From Candidatus Puniceispirillum sp. (lineage in GTDB: Bacteria; Pseudomonadota; Alphaproteobacteria; Puniceispirillales; Puniceispirillaceae): DNA of 31,015 bases. The notes below the pieces were generated by a model that saw only the letters and a program-made list of their open reading frames with translations, had not been told where the DNA came from and did no database searches. This document shows, one piece after another, positions 7,239 through 14,451 of this stretch (the first letter of the stretch is position 1; each line of letters begins with the position of its first letter). The position numbers and the translations under genes are program-made. The DNA is taken from positions 1-31,015 of the forward strand of contig JADHLR010000004.1 in assembly GCA_016780525.1 (NCBI GenBank), in the 5' to 3' direction.

Positions 7239-7907
7239 TTAACGCGCATAAATGCCAAGCAGCCGCGCCGCGGTGCCACATGCCTCGGGGATATGGTCGG
7301 CAATATAGCCGTCAATGGCCATAATCTGCACGCTGTCATCTGCCTGAGGCACAGCAAACAGGCTTATGTCATCTCCTGATTCATCTGGCAAGTAGTCAGC
7401 CAGAATATAGGCGGGTGTAACGGTTTCGATGGGGAATAGCGGGGTACGCGCGATGATATATAGCTGCCGACTTGCCAGCAGCGCCTTTGCCAAAGCCGCA
7501 TCTTCGGTTGCCGGCACAAACCCATACCGACAGGATGACGCGTCAAGCAATGCCACAACAGATGCATAATCATCACACATACGCGCCTGCAGGGCGCTTC
7601 CCATATGCCAGATCGCTGCCGGTGCTGCCGCCTGATGCACGGCAAATGATAAATCTTTATTCTGCCGGCTCAGACTGGCCGCCATGATTTGTCGCCAGAT
7701 GCCTAACAGCATGGCTGGCGCAATATCACTATCCATCGCCGCCAGCCGCCGGATCAGCGCCGCTTCACGGCCCGGCCGGAAAGCGGCTTCACCATTCTTT
7801 GCCGCGATGACCTCGTCCGACAACGTCAAACGCTGTGAGATCAGCTTCAAAATATCCGCATCCAATTGATCAATGGCGCCGCGTAATCTGCGCAACTTAT
7901 CACTCAT
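7239..7907 (-). CDS. Chorismate mutase (AroQ domain) with an unassigned C-terminal domain
   Basis: Residues 1-85 form an AroQ-type helical chorismate mutase domain: LRGAIDQLDADILKLISQRLTLSDEVIAAK carries the expected Arg, Asp and Lys, and FRPGREAALIRRL supplies the second Arg/Glu set. It converts chorismate to prephenate, the substrate of the next gene. Residues about 90-222 form a second domain that I cannot name. It lacks recognisable prephenate dehydratase or ACT motifs, though longer chorismate mutases of this kind occur in Alphaproteobacteria. The start ATG directly abuts the stop codon of the upstream methyltransferase gene (stop 7908-7910, start 7905-7907), which implies translational coupling. 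Confidence 0.87.
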   Translation of the reverse strand: MSDKLRRLRGAIDQLDADILKLISQRLTLSDEVIAAKNGEAAFRPGREAALIRRLAAMDSDIAPAMLLGIWRQIMAASLSRQNKDLSFAVHQAAAPAAIWHMGSALQARMCDDYASVVALLDASSCRYGFVPATEDAALAKALLASRQLYIIARTPLFPIETVTPAYILADYLPDESGDDISLFAVPQADDSVQIMAIDGYIADHIPEACGTAARLLGIYAR

Positions 7908-8666
7908 TCACATACATCCTTTACGAGGGCCATTAACGAATGTCGCCAGCGCTGGTGCTATCTCGGCATGCCGGTGGCGCAGCTTACTGGTGTTTCCCGC
8001 CGCAGCATAGAGCATTTTCGTGGCTTCGACCACAAGCACACCGCCCAGCGCAGGCCACCAGCGCTGACCAAGCCGCTCAACACCGACAGCGAACCGCATC
8101 AATACCCGGTTACGCAATGGCGGCAGAAATACCGCATGATAAACCCGTTGCGGTTCAAAACCATGATGTTCCAGAAGCTGGCAAAGCTGGCGCTTGGAAT
8201 ATGGCCGGCCATGCCCAAAAGGGGTATGTTCAAGCCGCGCCCATAAACCGCGCCGGTTCGGCACCGCCACCAGCAATTTGCCAGACCCATCCAACACCCG
8301 CCAGCATTCATCAAGAAGCCGCCCCGGCCGTGGATCAACCTCCAATGCATGCGCCAGTAATAACCGGTCAACATGCACATCGGGCAATGGCAATGCGTGG
8401 CCATCGACAAGGCTGCTGCGTCCGGCAGACGCTGGTGGCCAGTTAATCACGCCAGCGCGTGCCAGCATCAATGACAGCAGATTTGGCGGGACATCGGTGA
8501 GGTTGTTTTCGTCTGGCAACCATCCGATGCCATAACCAAGCATCACATTACAGCTGTAGTGACCAGACTGCCAAAATTGGGCAATATGCGGTTGCATTTG
8601 ACCTGCCAGATGCTGGCCAAGCGGGGTTTTGTAGAACTCTCCTAATGCGATCACATCATCATACAT
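7908..8666 (-). CDS. SAM-dependent methyltransferase-like protein
   Basis: This 252-residue class I methyltransferase-like protein has VMLGYGIGWL at about 41-50 as motif I (a modified GxGxG), LPLPDVHVDRLLLAHALE at about 93-110 as the motif of the UbiE/Methyltransf_11 group, and the ECWRVLDGSGKLLVAVPNRRGLWARLEHTPFGHGRPYS stretch shared by alphaproteobacterial homologues. The opening MYDDVIALGEFYKTPLGQ is also typical of this group. The substrate is unknown. The gene is commonly found beside chorismate mutase in this class, so a link to aromatic or quinone metabolism is possible but unproven. It is separated from folB by 114 bases that hold a possible promoter, and joins the next gene without a gap. 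Confidence 0.83.
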   Translation of the reverse strand: MYDDVIALGEFYKTPLGQHLAGQMQPHIAQFWQSGHYSCNVMLGYGIGWLPDENNLTDVPPNLLSLMLARAGVINWPPASAGRSSLVDGHALPLPDVHVDRLLLAHALEVDPRPGRLLDECWRVLDGSGKLLVAVPNRRGLWARLEHTPFGHGRPYSKRQLCQLLEHHGFEPQRVYHAVFLPPLRNRVLMRFAVGVERLGQRWWPALGGVLVVEATKMLYAAAGNTSKLRHRHAEIAPALATFVNGPRKGCM

Positions 8667-8709
8667 ATGACGGTTGGCCTTTTGCGCCGGGTTGTGTCTC
8701 TGCCACCAG

Positions 8710-8738
8710 ATGATAGCGCAACCTTGTGCAAAAATGAA
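8710..8738 (-). promoter_or_regulatory. Possible promoter for the methyltransferase-chorismate mutase-tyrA series
   Basis: On the minus strand TTCATT (8733-8738) and TATCAT (8710-8715) are 17 bases apart. The -10 matches five of six consensus positions and the -35 three of six. Transcription would begin near 8703, about 37 bases before the methyltransferase start. This is a pattern match only. Confidence 0.3.
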
Positions 8739-8749
8739 TTGCGCATCAG

Positions 8750-8773
8750 CCAGAGATTATCCCAGAGATCAAT
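8750..8773 (-). repeat. Two-copy 12-bp tandem repeat downstream of folB
   Basis: CCAGAGATTATC (8750-8761) is followed directly by CCAGAGATCAAT (8762-8773), with nine of twelve positions equal. It lies just downstream of the folB stop codon on the minus strand. It resembles the other short arrays in this window but, with two copies, is weak evidence on its own. Confidence 0.5.
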
Positions 8774-8780
8774 GCAGAAT

Positions 8781-9143
8781 TTAGCATGTCAGATTGCTCA
8801 ACTCATAAGCAATCTGTTGACAATCATCATAGGCGTCTGGCTTGGCGGTACGCACCCGTACAGCGGCAACTTCGGGCAATGCCTGCAACGCATCAAAAAT
8901 GCGGCGCGCCAGCGTTTCCTGAAGATCATAATGCTGCATCCCGACAAGCTGGCGAATGGTGTCGCGGATCACATCATAATCAATCGTCGTATCAACGGTA
9001 TCATTTTGCGGCTCGGTGCCATCACGCAACAGCAATTCTGCATCAATCAATACCGTTTGTCTGGCTTGTCGCTCGGCCTCATAAATGCCAATCGACGCCT
9101 GACAGCTTAGCCCTTGCAGTATAAAACGACGATTCATGGTCAT
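8781..9143 (-). CDS. folB: Dihydroneopterin aldolase
   Basis: It cleaves 7,8-dihydroneopterin to 6-hydroxymethyl-dihydropterin and glycolaldehyde in folate synthesis, as a cytosolic octamer. The 120-residue length is typical. The catalytic Glu is at residue 22 in SIGIYEAERQARQTVLID, and the catalytic Lys is in VRTAKPDAY at 101. DTTIDYDVIRDTIRQLV with the conserved Tyr, followed by LQETLARRI, completes the pterin site. The GIYEAE sequence replaces the more usual GIYEHE. AAGGA lies 9 bases before the ATG at 9143, which favours this start over the ATG two codons later. Confidence 0.93.
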   Translation of the reverse strand: MTMNRRFILQGLSCQASIGIYEAERQARQTVLIDAELLLRDGTEPQNDTVDTTIDYDVIRDTIRQLVGMQHYDLQETLARRIFDALQALPEVAAVRVRTAKPDAYDDCQQIAYELSNLTC

Positions 9144-9190
9144 CAGTCACAATCCTTATTTGCTGTTGTTCGGCCTTATACCCGCGAGTC

Positions 9191-10150
9191 TTATATCAAT
9201 CCCGGCACAATCCAGTCAGGCTGAATCCCCGACGCCGCGATATAATGCGTCGCACCACCATCGCGAAACAGCCCGGCGTCGGTGATCAGAACCGTTTGCA
9301 GGCCAGCGGCACCCCCACCTAAAATATCGGTATGCAAGCTGTCACCAACCATCGCGACGCGGCGCGTGTCGAGTTTCCGGCCAGCCAGCTGATGCAGACG
9401 CTGTAACGCCAGATCAAAGGCCGGGCGATAGGGCTTGCCATACCAATAGACCGGCATATCTGCCGCCTGCATGGCGCGTGCCATCCAATAGCCGGGCTCG
9501 GCTGAGAACTGGCCAATCTGCGGGGCCGCGACATCGGGGTTGGCAACAAATACCGGCCGTGGACGCGCGATCAGTGCGGATTCAAAATCAGCCTGATCGC
9601 CCTCTGTCCAATCAATCGCCCCCAACAGCGCAAAGGCGTCAGACTGCTGCCAGAAGTCTGCCGTCTGGCCATAAGCCAGCGTCGGCGCATGCGCTAGCGG
9701 TGTCACCACCGCGCCAAGACATCCCATCACATCTGTGGCTGGCACGACACCATCAGGCGACGCTGTATCACCCAGCGCCGCGATCAACGCATCACGGCTC
9801 GACACAACCGCATCAGCCGCGATCGGCAATTGCCATTTCGCATATTTTGCTGCCGCCTGAGACGATTCAAAACTGCCGCCATTTGTTAATACGACAACCG
9901 GTATATTTTGCGCGGCGGCACGCTGCAAAAGCGCCTCTATGCCGGGCACCAGCCCGTCACCAACATTGATCACCCCAAACCCATCAAGGATCAGCCCGTC
10001 AAATTCATCAAGAATGTCAATCAGGCTGTGACGCTGACGGCCCGCCCCGGCGGCGGCATCGGGCATCATCGGACGCTGGCTTTCATAGATATCAATCACC
10101 GCCGGCAAATCCAGCGCCGTTGGCGCCGGCAGTTTATGTTGCGTCTTCAT
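9191..10150 (-). CDS. HAD-superfamily class IIA hydrolase (TIGR01459-like)
   Basis: The product (319 residues from ATG 10150) is a haloacid-dehalogenase-like phosphatase of the NagD/class IIA type. Motif I is LILDGFGVINVGDGLVPG, with the nucleophilic Asp but Gly-Phe-Gly where most HADs have a second Asp two positions on; this is usual for the TIGR01459 group (DxWGV). VVVLTNGG is motif II, and the C-terminal AMVGDSLHTDILGG is motif IV. The cap domain lies between. The substrate is unknown. Start choice is uncertain: GTG at 10162, GTG at 10156 (best spaced from AAGGG) and ATG at 10150 are all possible. It lies between the DM13 gene and folB on the same strand. Confidence 0.88.
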   Translation of the reverse strand: MKTQHKLPAPTALDLPAVIDIYESQRPMMPDAAAGAGRQRHSLIDILDEFDGLILDGFGVINVGDGLVPGIEALLQRAAAQNIPVVVLTNGGSFESSQAAAKYAKWQLPIAADAVVSSRDALIAALGDTASPDGVVPATDVMGCLGAVVTPLAHAPTLAYGQTADFWQQSDAFALLGAIDWTEGDQADFESALIARPRPVFVANPDVAAPQIGQFSAEPGYWMARAMQAADMPVYWYGKPYRPAFDLALQRLHQLAGRKLDTRRVAMVGDSLHTDILGGGAAGLQTVLITDAGLFRDGGATHYIAASGIQPDWIVPGLI

Positions 10151-10220
10151 ATCCACAGCCACACCCTTACTGACCGTTACATAACTTTATCGCGGCCCTG
10201 AACTTACTATAGCCTTGCAT

Positions 10221-10721
10221 TTATTGCAGTCTTGCTGCGGTGATAAATTGTCCAAACGCCTCGCACCAGATCAGCACTGCCGGAAAATTGCTGACCTCAA
10301 CATCTGCGGGGATATCGAGCGCAAAATTTTCAAACGCTTTAATCGGCCCGATTTGGGTTGAAACGGCCTTGATCTGCAGAAAATCTGCGCCTGTTTCAAC
10401 ATATTTTGGGATCAGATACAAACGATAATCCGGGCCGGGTGAAATCTCACCATCCAGCCAGATTTGATCGGCATTCGCCATGATCACCCCATCACCCCAA
10501 TGCAGCCCATCTGACCCGGGCAAATCGCGGACAAATGTGCCCTGCCGCAAGGCGCTCTGCGACAATGCCTCGATTGCCACTTTATCAAGGCCTTTTTCGG
10601 CTGTCAGAATCGGCAGGAAATACACCCCTAAACCAAACCCGATCACCAGACCGGCGCAAAATTTTACCACACCAAACAACAGAACATAGCGGCGAATGAA
10701 AGCCATAAGAGACGTCATCAT
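10221..10721 (-). CDS. DM13-domain membrane-anchored protein
   Basis: This 166-residue protein has one N-terminal membrane segment (about 12-36) and a DM13 domain over the rest: RQGTFVRDLPGSDGLHWGDGVI, LDGEISPGPDYRLYLIPKYVE, and the closing VLIWCEAFGQFITAARL with the conserved single cysteine. DM13 domains are proposed to act in redox or electron transfer at the cell surface, but no substrate is known. The start is well set: AGGAG six bases before ATG 10721, itself followed by a second ATG. It begins the minus-strand series and is divergent from the enolase-superfamily gene across 221 bases. Confidence 0.84.
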   Translation of the reverse strand: MMTSLMAFIRRYVLLFGVVKFCAGLVIGFGLGVYFLPILTAEKGLDKVAIEALSQSALRQGTFVRDLPGSDGLHWGDGVIMANADQIWLDGEISPGPDYRLYLIPKYVETGADFLQIKAVSTQIGPIKAFENFALDIPADVEVSNFPAVLIWCEAFGQFITAARLQ

Positions 10722-10795
10722 CCTTCTCTCCTCTTATTTGCATGCACCTGCCGCTGAATACACGCGGCCTGGCGCATAATGATCTTTTAAAAAAA

Positions 10796-10825
10796 TTGAA
10801 AAACATAACAGCCAGAACATCTTAT
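10796..10825 (+). promoter_or_regulatory. Possible promoter for the enolase-superfamily gene
   Basis: TTGAAA (10796-10801) and TCTTAT (10820-10825) are separated by 18 bases inside the AT-rich divergent region 10722-10942. A start near 10833 would leave a leader of about 110 bases that contains the TTGCGCAA palindromes. This is a pattern match of moderate quality. Confidence 0.3.
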
Positions 10826-10855
10826 CACAGTTTATGCTTGTTTTTTGTTGGTATT

Positions 10856-10874
10856 TTGCGCAAAGCTTGCGCAC
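10856..10874 (+). promoter_or_regulatory. Candidate operator: paired TTGCGCAA sites
   Basis: TTGCGCAA (10856-10863) is a self-complementary octamer. TTGCGCAC (10867-10874) repeats it 11 bases later, about one helical turn. Together they also form the inverted repeat TGCGCAA-AGC-TTGCGCA. No T-run follows, so a terminator is unlikely. A CG-centred palindrome of this sort fits LacI- or GntR-type repressors, but which protein binds is unknown. Confidence 0.45.
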
Positions 10875-10942
10875 CGGCAAGTGACCCGTGACGCAGCTAT
10901 GAAGCGGCGCATTTTGCCCATCCTTGTTAGGAAAGACATGCC

Positions 10943-12163
10943 ATGAAGCTTGCAACGCTGGACAGTTTTATTGTGAAAAACCCACCCCCTGGCTTTGGCG
11001 GGCGTTATTTTATTTTTGTGACACTGACAACATCCTGTGGTGTCACCGGCACCGGTGAAATCTATGCGGCGAGCTTTGCGCCGGAAGTCATCACCGCCAT
11101 GGCAGATGATATTTTTCAGCGTTATCTCGAGGGGCAGAGCCCGTTCCAGATTGAAAAATTCTGCCGGCGTGCGCATGGCTCCGGCTTTTCGCATCGTCCG
11201 GATCCGTCACTGCATGGCGTGGTGAGTGGGTTGGAAATGGCCTGCTGGGACATTGTTGGCAAGGCGCTCGACCGACCGGTTTATGACTTGCTTGGCGGTC
11301 AGGTACAGGACAGGCTGCGCAGCTATACCTATATCTATCCGGCGGCTGATCAGGATGCCGGGCAATTTTACAATGACCCGCTTGCCAGTGCCGAAGCCGC
11401 AGCGGCCTATGTCAAACAAGGCTTTACCGCATTGAAATTCGATCCGGCCGGGCAATATACGGTATTTGACGGGCGCATGCCGGATCTGCCGGCACTGGAT
11501 CGGTCAGCCGCCTTTTGTGCGGCGATTCGCGACGCTGTCGGCACGAAAGCCGATTTGCTGTTCGGCACGCATGGCCAGTTTACCGCGGCTGGCGCGATCC
11601 GCATGGCCGAACGGTTAGCGCCCTATGACCCATTATGGTTTGAAGAGCCAACACCGCCAGATATGCCAGAAGAAATGGCCAAGGTTGCGGCACGCAGTAG
11701 CGTTCCCATTGCCACCGGCGAGCGGCTTTGCACCAAATATGAATTTGCCCGCGTATTGCGCTGTGGTGCGGCGGCGATCCTACAGCCGAATCTGGGACGC
11801 GCAGGCGGTATTCTGGAAGGCCGGAAAATCGCCGCCATTGCCGAAACCTATTACGCGCAGATTGCACCGCATCTGTATTGCGGGCCGGTGGTGGCAGCCG
11901 CCAACATCCAGCTGGCAACGGCCATCCCGAATTTCCTGATTCTCGAATCAATTCAGAAAATGGACGGGTTTCACGCCACATTATTGGAAACACCCTTATG
12001 CTGGGAGGATGGCTATATCATTCCGCCGACCAGCCCGGGGCTGGGCGTTGCATTGAATATGGAGGTTGTCGCCGCCCATCCGTGGGACGGCGATACGCTG
12101 CATCTGCAGATGGGACAAAACCCCTATGATCCGGTGCGCGATGGCGATTTTGCCGGCGGCTAA
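10943..12163 (+). CDS. Enolase-superfamily (mandelate racemase/muconate lactonizing) sugar-acid dehydratase-like protein
   Basis: The 406-residue protein has the two-domain layout of the superfamily: an N-terminal capping domain (about 1-120, with FEPTLHG-like SLHGVVSGLEMACWDIVGKAL) and a TIM barrel. Barrel features are FTALKFDP (strand 2 Lys), LLFGTHGQF (strand 3), WFEEPTPP (strand 4 Glu), PIATGERL (strand 5 Glu) and QIAPHLYCGPV (strand 7 His). The His-rich pattern is closest to galactonate dehydratase-type enzymes that dehydrate acid sugars. The strand 3 position that normally holds the first metal ligand Asp appears to be Gly (GTHG against DFHG). The substrate is not known. The gene stands alone with its own possible promoter, operator and terminator, as an inducible catabolic gene would. 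Confidence 0.85.
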   Translation: MKLATLDSFIVKNPPPGFGGRYFIFVTLTTSCGVTGTGEIYAASFAPEVITAMADDIFQRYLEGQSPFQIEKFCRRAHGSGFSHRPDPSLHGVVSGLEMACWDIVGKALDRPVYDLLGGQVQDRLRSYTYIYPAADQDAGQFYNDPLASAEAAAAYVKQGFTALKFDPAGQYTVFDGRMPDLPALDRSAAFCAAIRDAVGTKADLLFGTHGQFTAAGAIRMAERLAPYDPLWFEEPTPPDMPEEMAKVAARSSVPIATGERLCTKYEFARVLRCGAAAILQPNLGRAGGILEGRKIAAIAETYYAQIAPHLYCGPVVAAANIQLATAIPNFLILESIQKMDGFHATLLETPLCWEDGYIIPPTSPGLGVALNMEVVAAHPWDGDTLHLQMGQNPYDPVRDGDFAGG

Positions 12164-12188
12164 CGTCCGATAACAGGTCACAACAACA

Positions 12189-12213
12189 AAAACAGCCGGT
12201 AAATTGCTGTTTT
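12189..12213 (+). terminator. Rho-independent terminator after the enolase-superfamily gene
   Basis: AAAACAGC (12189-12196) pairs with GCTGTTTT (12206-12213) around a 9-base loop. The U-run is part of the stem's 3' arm. It lies 25 bases after the stop codon and upstream of the rplU promoter. Confidence 0.65.
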
Positions 12214-12239
12214 AACCCGGCCGGGCCCTATGCAAACAC

Positions 12240-12267
12240 TTGACAGTTCAGCCGCAAAGCGTATATT
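12240..12267 (+). promoter_or_regulatory. Strong sigma-70-type promoter for rplU-rpmA
   Basis: A perfect -35 TTGACA (12240-12245) is followed after 16 bases by the -10 TATATT (12262-12267). Transcription would begin near 12275 and leave a leader of about 170 bases before the rplU start. This is the best promoter in the window and fits the high expression of ribosomal protein genes. Confidence 0.75.
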
Positions 12268-12446
12268 CCGCCGCACTATCGCGCATTGATCATCGAATAG
12301 GCGTATATCGGCATAGATAAGGTATACCGCATCGCATGATTGGCAATTGTCGCGAAAGACGAATTACACTGACGACAACGGCATCTACATAAAAGCCAAT
12401 GGCTGGGGTGCGCCGGGGTCAAACTGTTATGATAAGGAAGATCGCC

Positions 12447-12935
12447 ATGTATGCTTTGGTGAAAACAGGTGGCAAGCAGTATCGCGTCGCAAAGGATGAC
12501 ACCATCCTGGTTGAGCGGATTGCCGCAGACGAAGGCGCCGAGGTCATTTTGAATGACATTGTTATGCTGGCTGATGGCGACAAGGTGACGATTGGCACGC
12601 CGAAAGTTGAAGGTGCCGCCGTCAGCGCAACGGTGATGCGCCAGACACGTGGCCCGAAAATCATTATTTTCCGCCGCAAGCGTCGTAAAAACCATCGCCG
12701 GACACAAGGCCATCGGCAGGATCTGACTCTGCTGAAAATCAATGATATTGCCGAAGATGCGAAAAAACTGACGCCAGCGAAACCAGCAGCCAAAACGGCA
12801 GCGAAAAAAGCCGCGACCACGACCGAAAGCGCCGCGAAAAAGCCAGCAGCGAAAAAAGCTGCGGCGAAAAAGCCAGCGCCAAAAGCCGCCGCCGCGAAAA
12901 AGCCAGCCGCAAAGAAAGCGGCAAAGAAAGACTAA
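12447..12935 (+). CDS. rplU: 50S ribosomal protein L21 with a long Lys/Ala-rich tail
   Basis: The L21 core is residues 1-102, opening MYALVKTGGKQYRV and ending with the RRKNHRRTQGHRQDLTLLKI segment that contacts 23S rRNA. It is followed by a tail of about 55 residues built almost wholly from Lys, Ala and Pro in AKKPA/AAKKAA blocks, giving 162 residues against about 103 in E. coli. The tail is presumably disordered and RNA- or surface-binding; long basic tails on L21 occur in Alphaproteobacteria. The start is fixed by the family start and by AGGAAG (12435-12440); the upstream in-frame ATG at 12399 is rejected. rpmA follows after 46 bases. Confidence 0.96.
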   Translation: MYALVKTGGKQYRVAKDDTILVERIAADEGAEVILNDIVMLADGDKVTIGTPKVEGAAVSATVMRQTRGPKIIIFRRKRRKNHRRTQGHRQDLTLLKINDIAEDAKKLTPAKPAAKTAAKKAATTTESAAKKPAAKKAAAKKPAPKAAAAKKPAAKKAAKKD

Positions 12936-12981
12936 ATACCACGCCGCACTGCGGCATGAACAAGATGAAGGGTGTTGAATT

Positions 12982-13251
12982 ATGGCACATAAAAAAGCAG
13001 GTGGTAGCTCCAGAAACGGTCGCGATTCGGCTGGTCGTCGTCTTGGTGTGAAAAAATTTGGCGGCGAATCAGTTCTTGCTGGTAACATCATCATGCGCCA
13101 GCGTGGCACAAAAGTGCGCCCCGGCGATAATGTTGGTATGGGCAAAGACCATACTCTGTTTGCGCTTATCGAAGGTCAGGTTGCGTTTCGGGAAAAATCG
13201 GGCGGCAAAATGTTCGTAAATGTTGTGCCGATGGCAAAGGCCGCCGAATAG
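12982..13251 (+). CDS. rpmA: 50S ribosomal protein L27
   Basis: The 89-residue product begins MAHKKAGGSSRNGRDSAGRRLGVKKFGG, the nearly invariant L27 N-terminus whose basic tail reaches the peptidyl-transferase centre. The GNIIMRQRGTKVRPGDNVGMGKDHTLFAL core follows. There is no N-terminal extension of the kind cleaved in Firmicutes. AAGGG lies about 11 bases before the ATG. It is cotranscribed with rplU and closed by a terminator before obgE. Confidence 0.98.
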   Translation: MAHKKAGGSSRNGRDSAGRRLGVKKFGGESVLAGNIIMRQRGTKVRPGDNVGMGKDHTLFALIEGQVAFREKSGGKMFVNVVPMAKAAE

Positions 13252-13321
13252 GCCTGTTGGGTCTCGCCGTCTGGTGAGATGACCAATCAAGGCAAGTTTC
13301 AACTGGCCTAAAATATGACAC

Positions 13322-13360
13322 AGGGGAATGACAGTTTTGTTGTTCCCCTCTTGTTTTTTT
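13322..13360 (+). terminator. Rho-independent terminator after rpmA
   Basis: AGGGGAA (13322-13328) pairs with TTCCCCT (13343-13349). The loop is 14 bases, partly able to pair further, and the T-rich run CTTGTTTTTTT ends at 13360. It lies 70 bases after the rpmA stop and separates the ribosomal protein unit from obgE. Confidence 0.8.
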
Positions 13361-13416
13361 GGAACAAATGTTTTGCCAGACATACGAACCGCGCAGTCTG
13401 AATCGGAAGCACCACT

Positions 13417-14451
13417 ATGAAATTTCTAGACCAAGCCAAGATTTACACGCGTTCCGGCAGTGGTGGGCCGGGCTCGGTGAGTTTCCGGCGCGAAGCGCAT
13501 GTGCCATTTGGCGGCCCGGACGGCGGTGATGGCGGGCGTGGCGGCGATGTTGTCGCGGTGGCGGTCAACGGCTTAAACACATTGATTGATTACCGCTATC
13601 AGCAGCATTTTAAAGCTGATTCGGGTCGTCCGGGTGCCGGCCGTGACCGCAGCGGCGCATCTGGCAAAGATGTCACCCTCCGGCTGCCCATTGGCACGCA
13701 GATTCTGGCCGATGATCAGCAGACAGTGTTGGCCGATCTGACCTATGAGGGCCAGACCATCATCCTTGCCAAAGGTGGCATTGGCGGCAAAGGCAATGCC
13801 TTTTTCAAATCATCGACAAACCGGGCACCGCGCAAATCACAACCCGGTGAAGCCGGACAGGAAATGTGGGTGTGGCTGCGGCTGAAGCTGATCGCCGATG
13901 CCGGCCTGCTTGGCATGCCAAATGCCGGAAAATCGACATTTTTAAGCGCGGTATCTGCTGCCCGCCCGAAAATTGCTGATTATCCTTTTACCACATTGCA
14001 TCCCAATCTTGGCGTTGTCGGGGTTGATGGCAAAGAATTTGTCATGGCCGATATCCCCGGACTGATCGAAGGCGCGCATGAAGGCGCCGGTCTTGGTCAC
14101 CGGTTTTTAGGGCATGTCGAACGCTGCCGGATTTTACTGCATCTTGTCGATGCGACCGGCACCGACCCGGTCGAAGGCTGGCAAATGTTACGGCGGGAAT
14201 TACAGGCCTATGGCGGCGGCTTGGCTGACAAGCCGGAAATTGTCGGCCTGACCAAACTTGATGCGACACCAGATGATTACGCCGATGAATTGGCCGCGGC
14301 ACTGCGCCATGCCGGGGCCGAGCATGTCATGGCTTTATCCGCTGTCACCGGCCGTGGCGTGACCGATATGTTGCGGCAATTAATAGCTGTCATTGAGACA
14401 AGCCGGGCGAAAGAGGCGGAACCTGAAGAGGCAGAGCCATGGTCGCCATAA
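13417..14451 (+). CDS. obgE: Obg-family GTPase
   Basis: This is an essential GTPase that assists late assembly of the 50S subunit and links growth to nutritional state. The 344-residue product has the glycine-rich Obg fold at about 1-158 (SGSGGPGSVSFRREAHVPFGGPDGGDGG) and a G domain: GMPNAGKST at 166-174, YPFTTLHPNLGV around 189-200, DIPGLIEGAHEGAGLG from 212, TKLD at 279-282 and SAV near 308. The poorly conserved C-terminal domain is nearly absent; only an acidic tail is left. GGAAG seven bases before the ATG is the ribosome site. The end overlaps the proB start by 13 bases. Confidence 0.97.
   Translation: MKFLDQAKIYTRSGSGGPGSVSFRREAHVPFGGPDGGDGGRGGDVVAVAVNGLNTLIDYRYQQHFKADSGRPGAGRDRSGASGKDVTLRLPIGTQILADDQQTVLADLTYEGQTIILAKGGIGGKGNAFFKSSTNRAPRKSQPGEAGQEMWVWLRLKLIADAGLLGMPNAGKSTFLSAVSAARPKIADYPFTTLHPNLGVVGVDGKEFVMADIPGLIEGAHEGAGLGHRFLGHVERCRILLHLVDATGTDPVEGWQMLRRELQAYGGGLADKPEIVGLTKLDATPDDYADELAAALRHAGAEHVMALSAVTGRGVTDMLRQLIAVIETSRAKEAEPEEAEPWSP

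Noticed and set aside
7940..8446. 168-residue plus-strand open frame over the methyltransferase
   Set aside because: It is antisense to a gene with clear methyltransferase motifs, and its composition is that of a shadow frame.
8667..9110. 147-residue plus-strand open frame over folB
   Set aside because: It is antisense to the well-supported folB gene and has no recognisable domain.
10722..10942. Promoter for the DM13 gene on the minus strand
   Set aside because: TTCAAT and TTATGC can be paired at about 16 bases, but both are poor matches in an AT-rich region, so I do not call it.
12399..12446. Upstream in-frame ATG extending L21 by 16 residues
   Set aside because: L21 begins MYALVKTGGKQYRV throughout the family, and AGGAAG stands right before the ATG at 12447.
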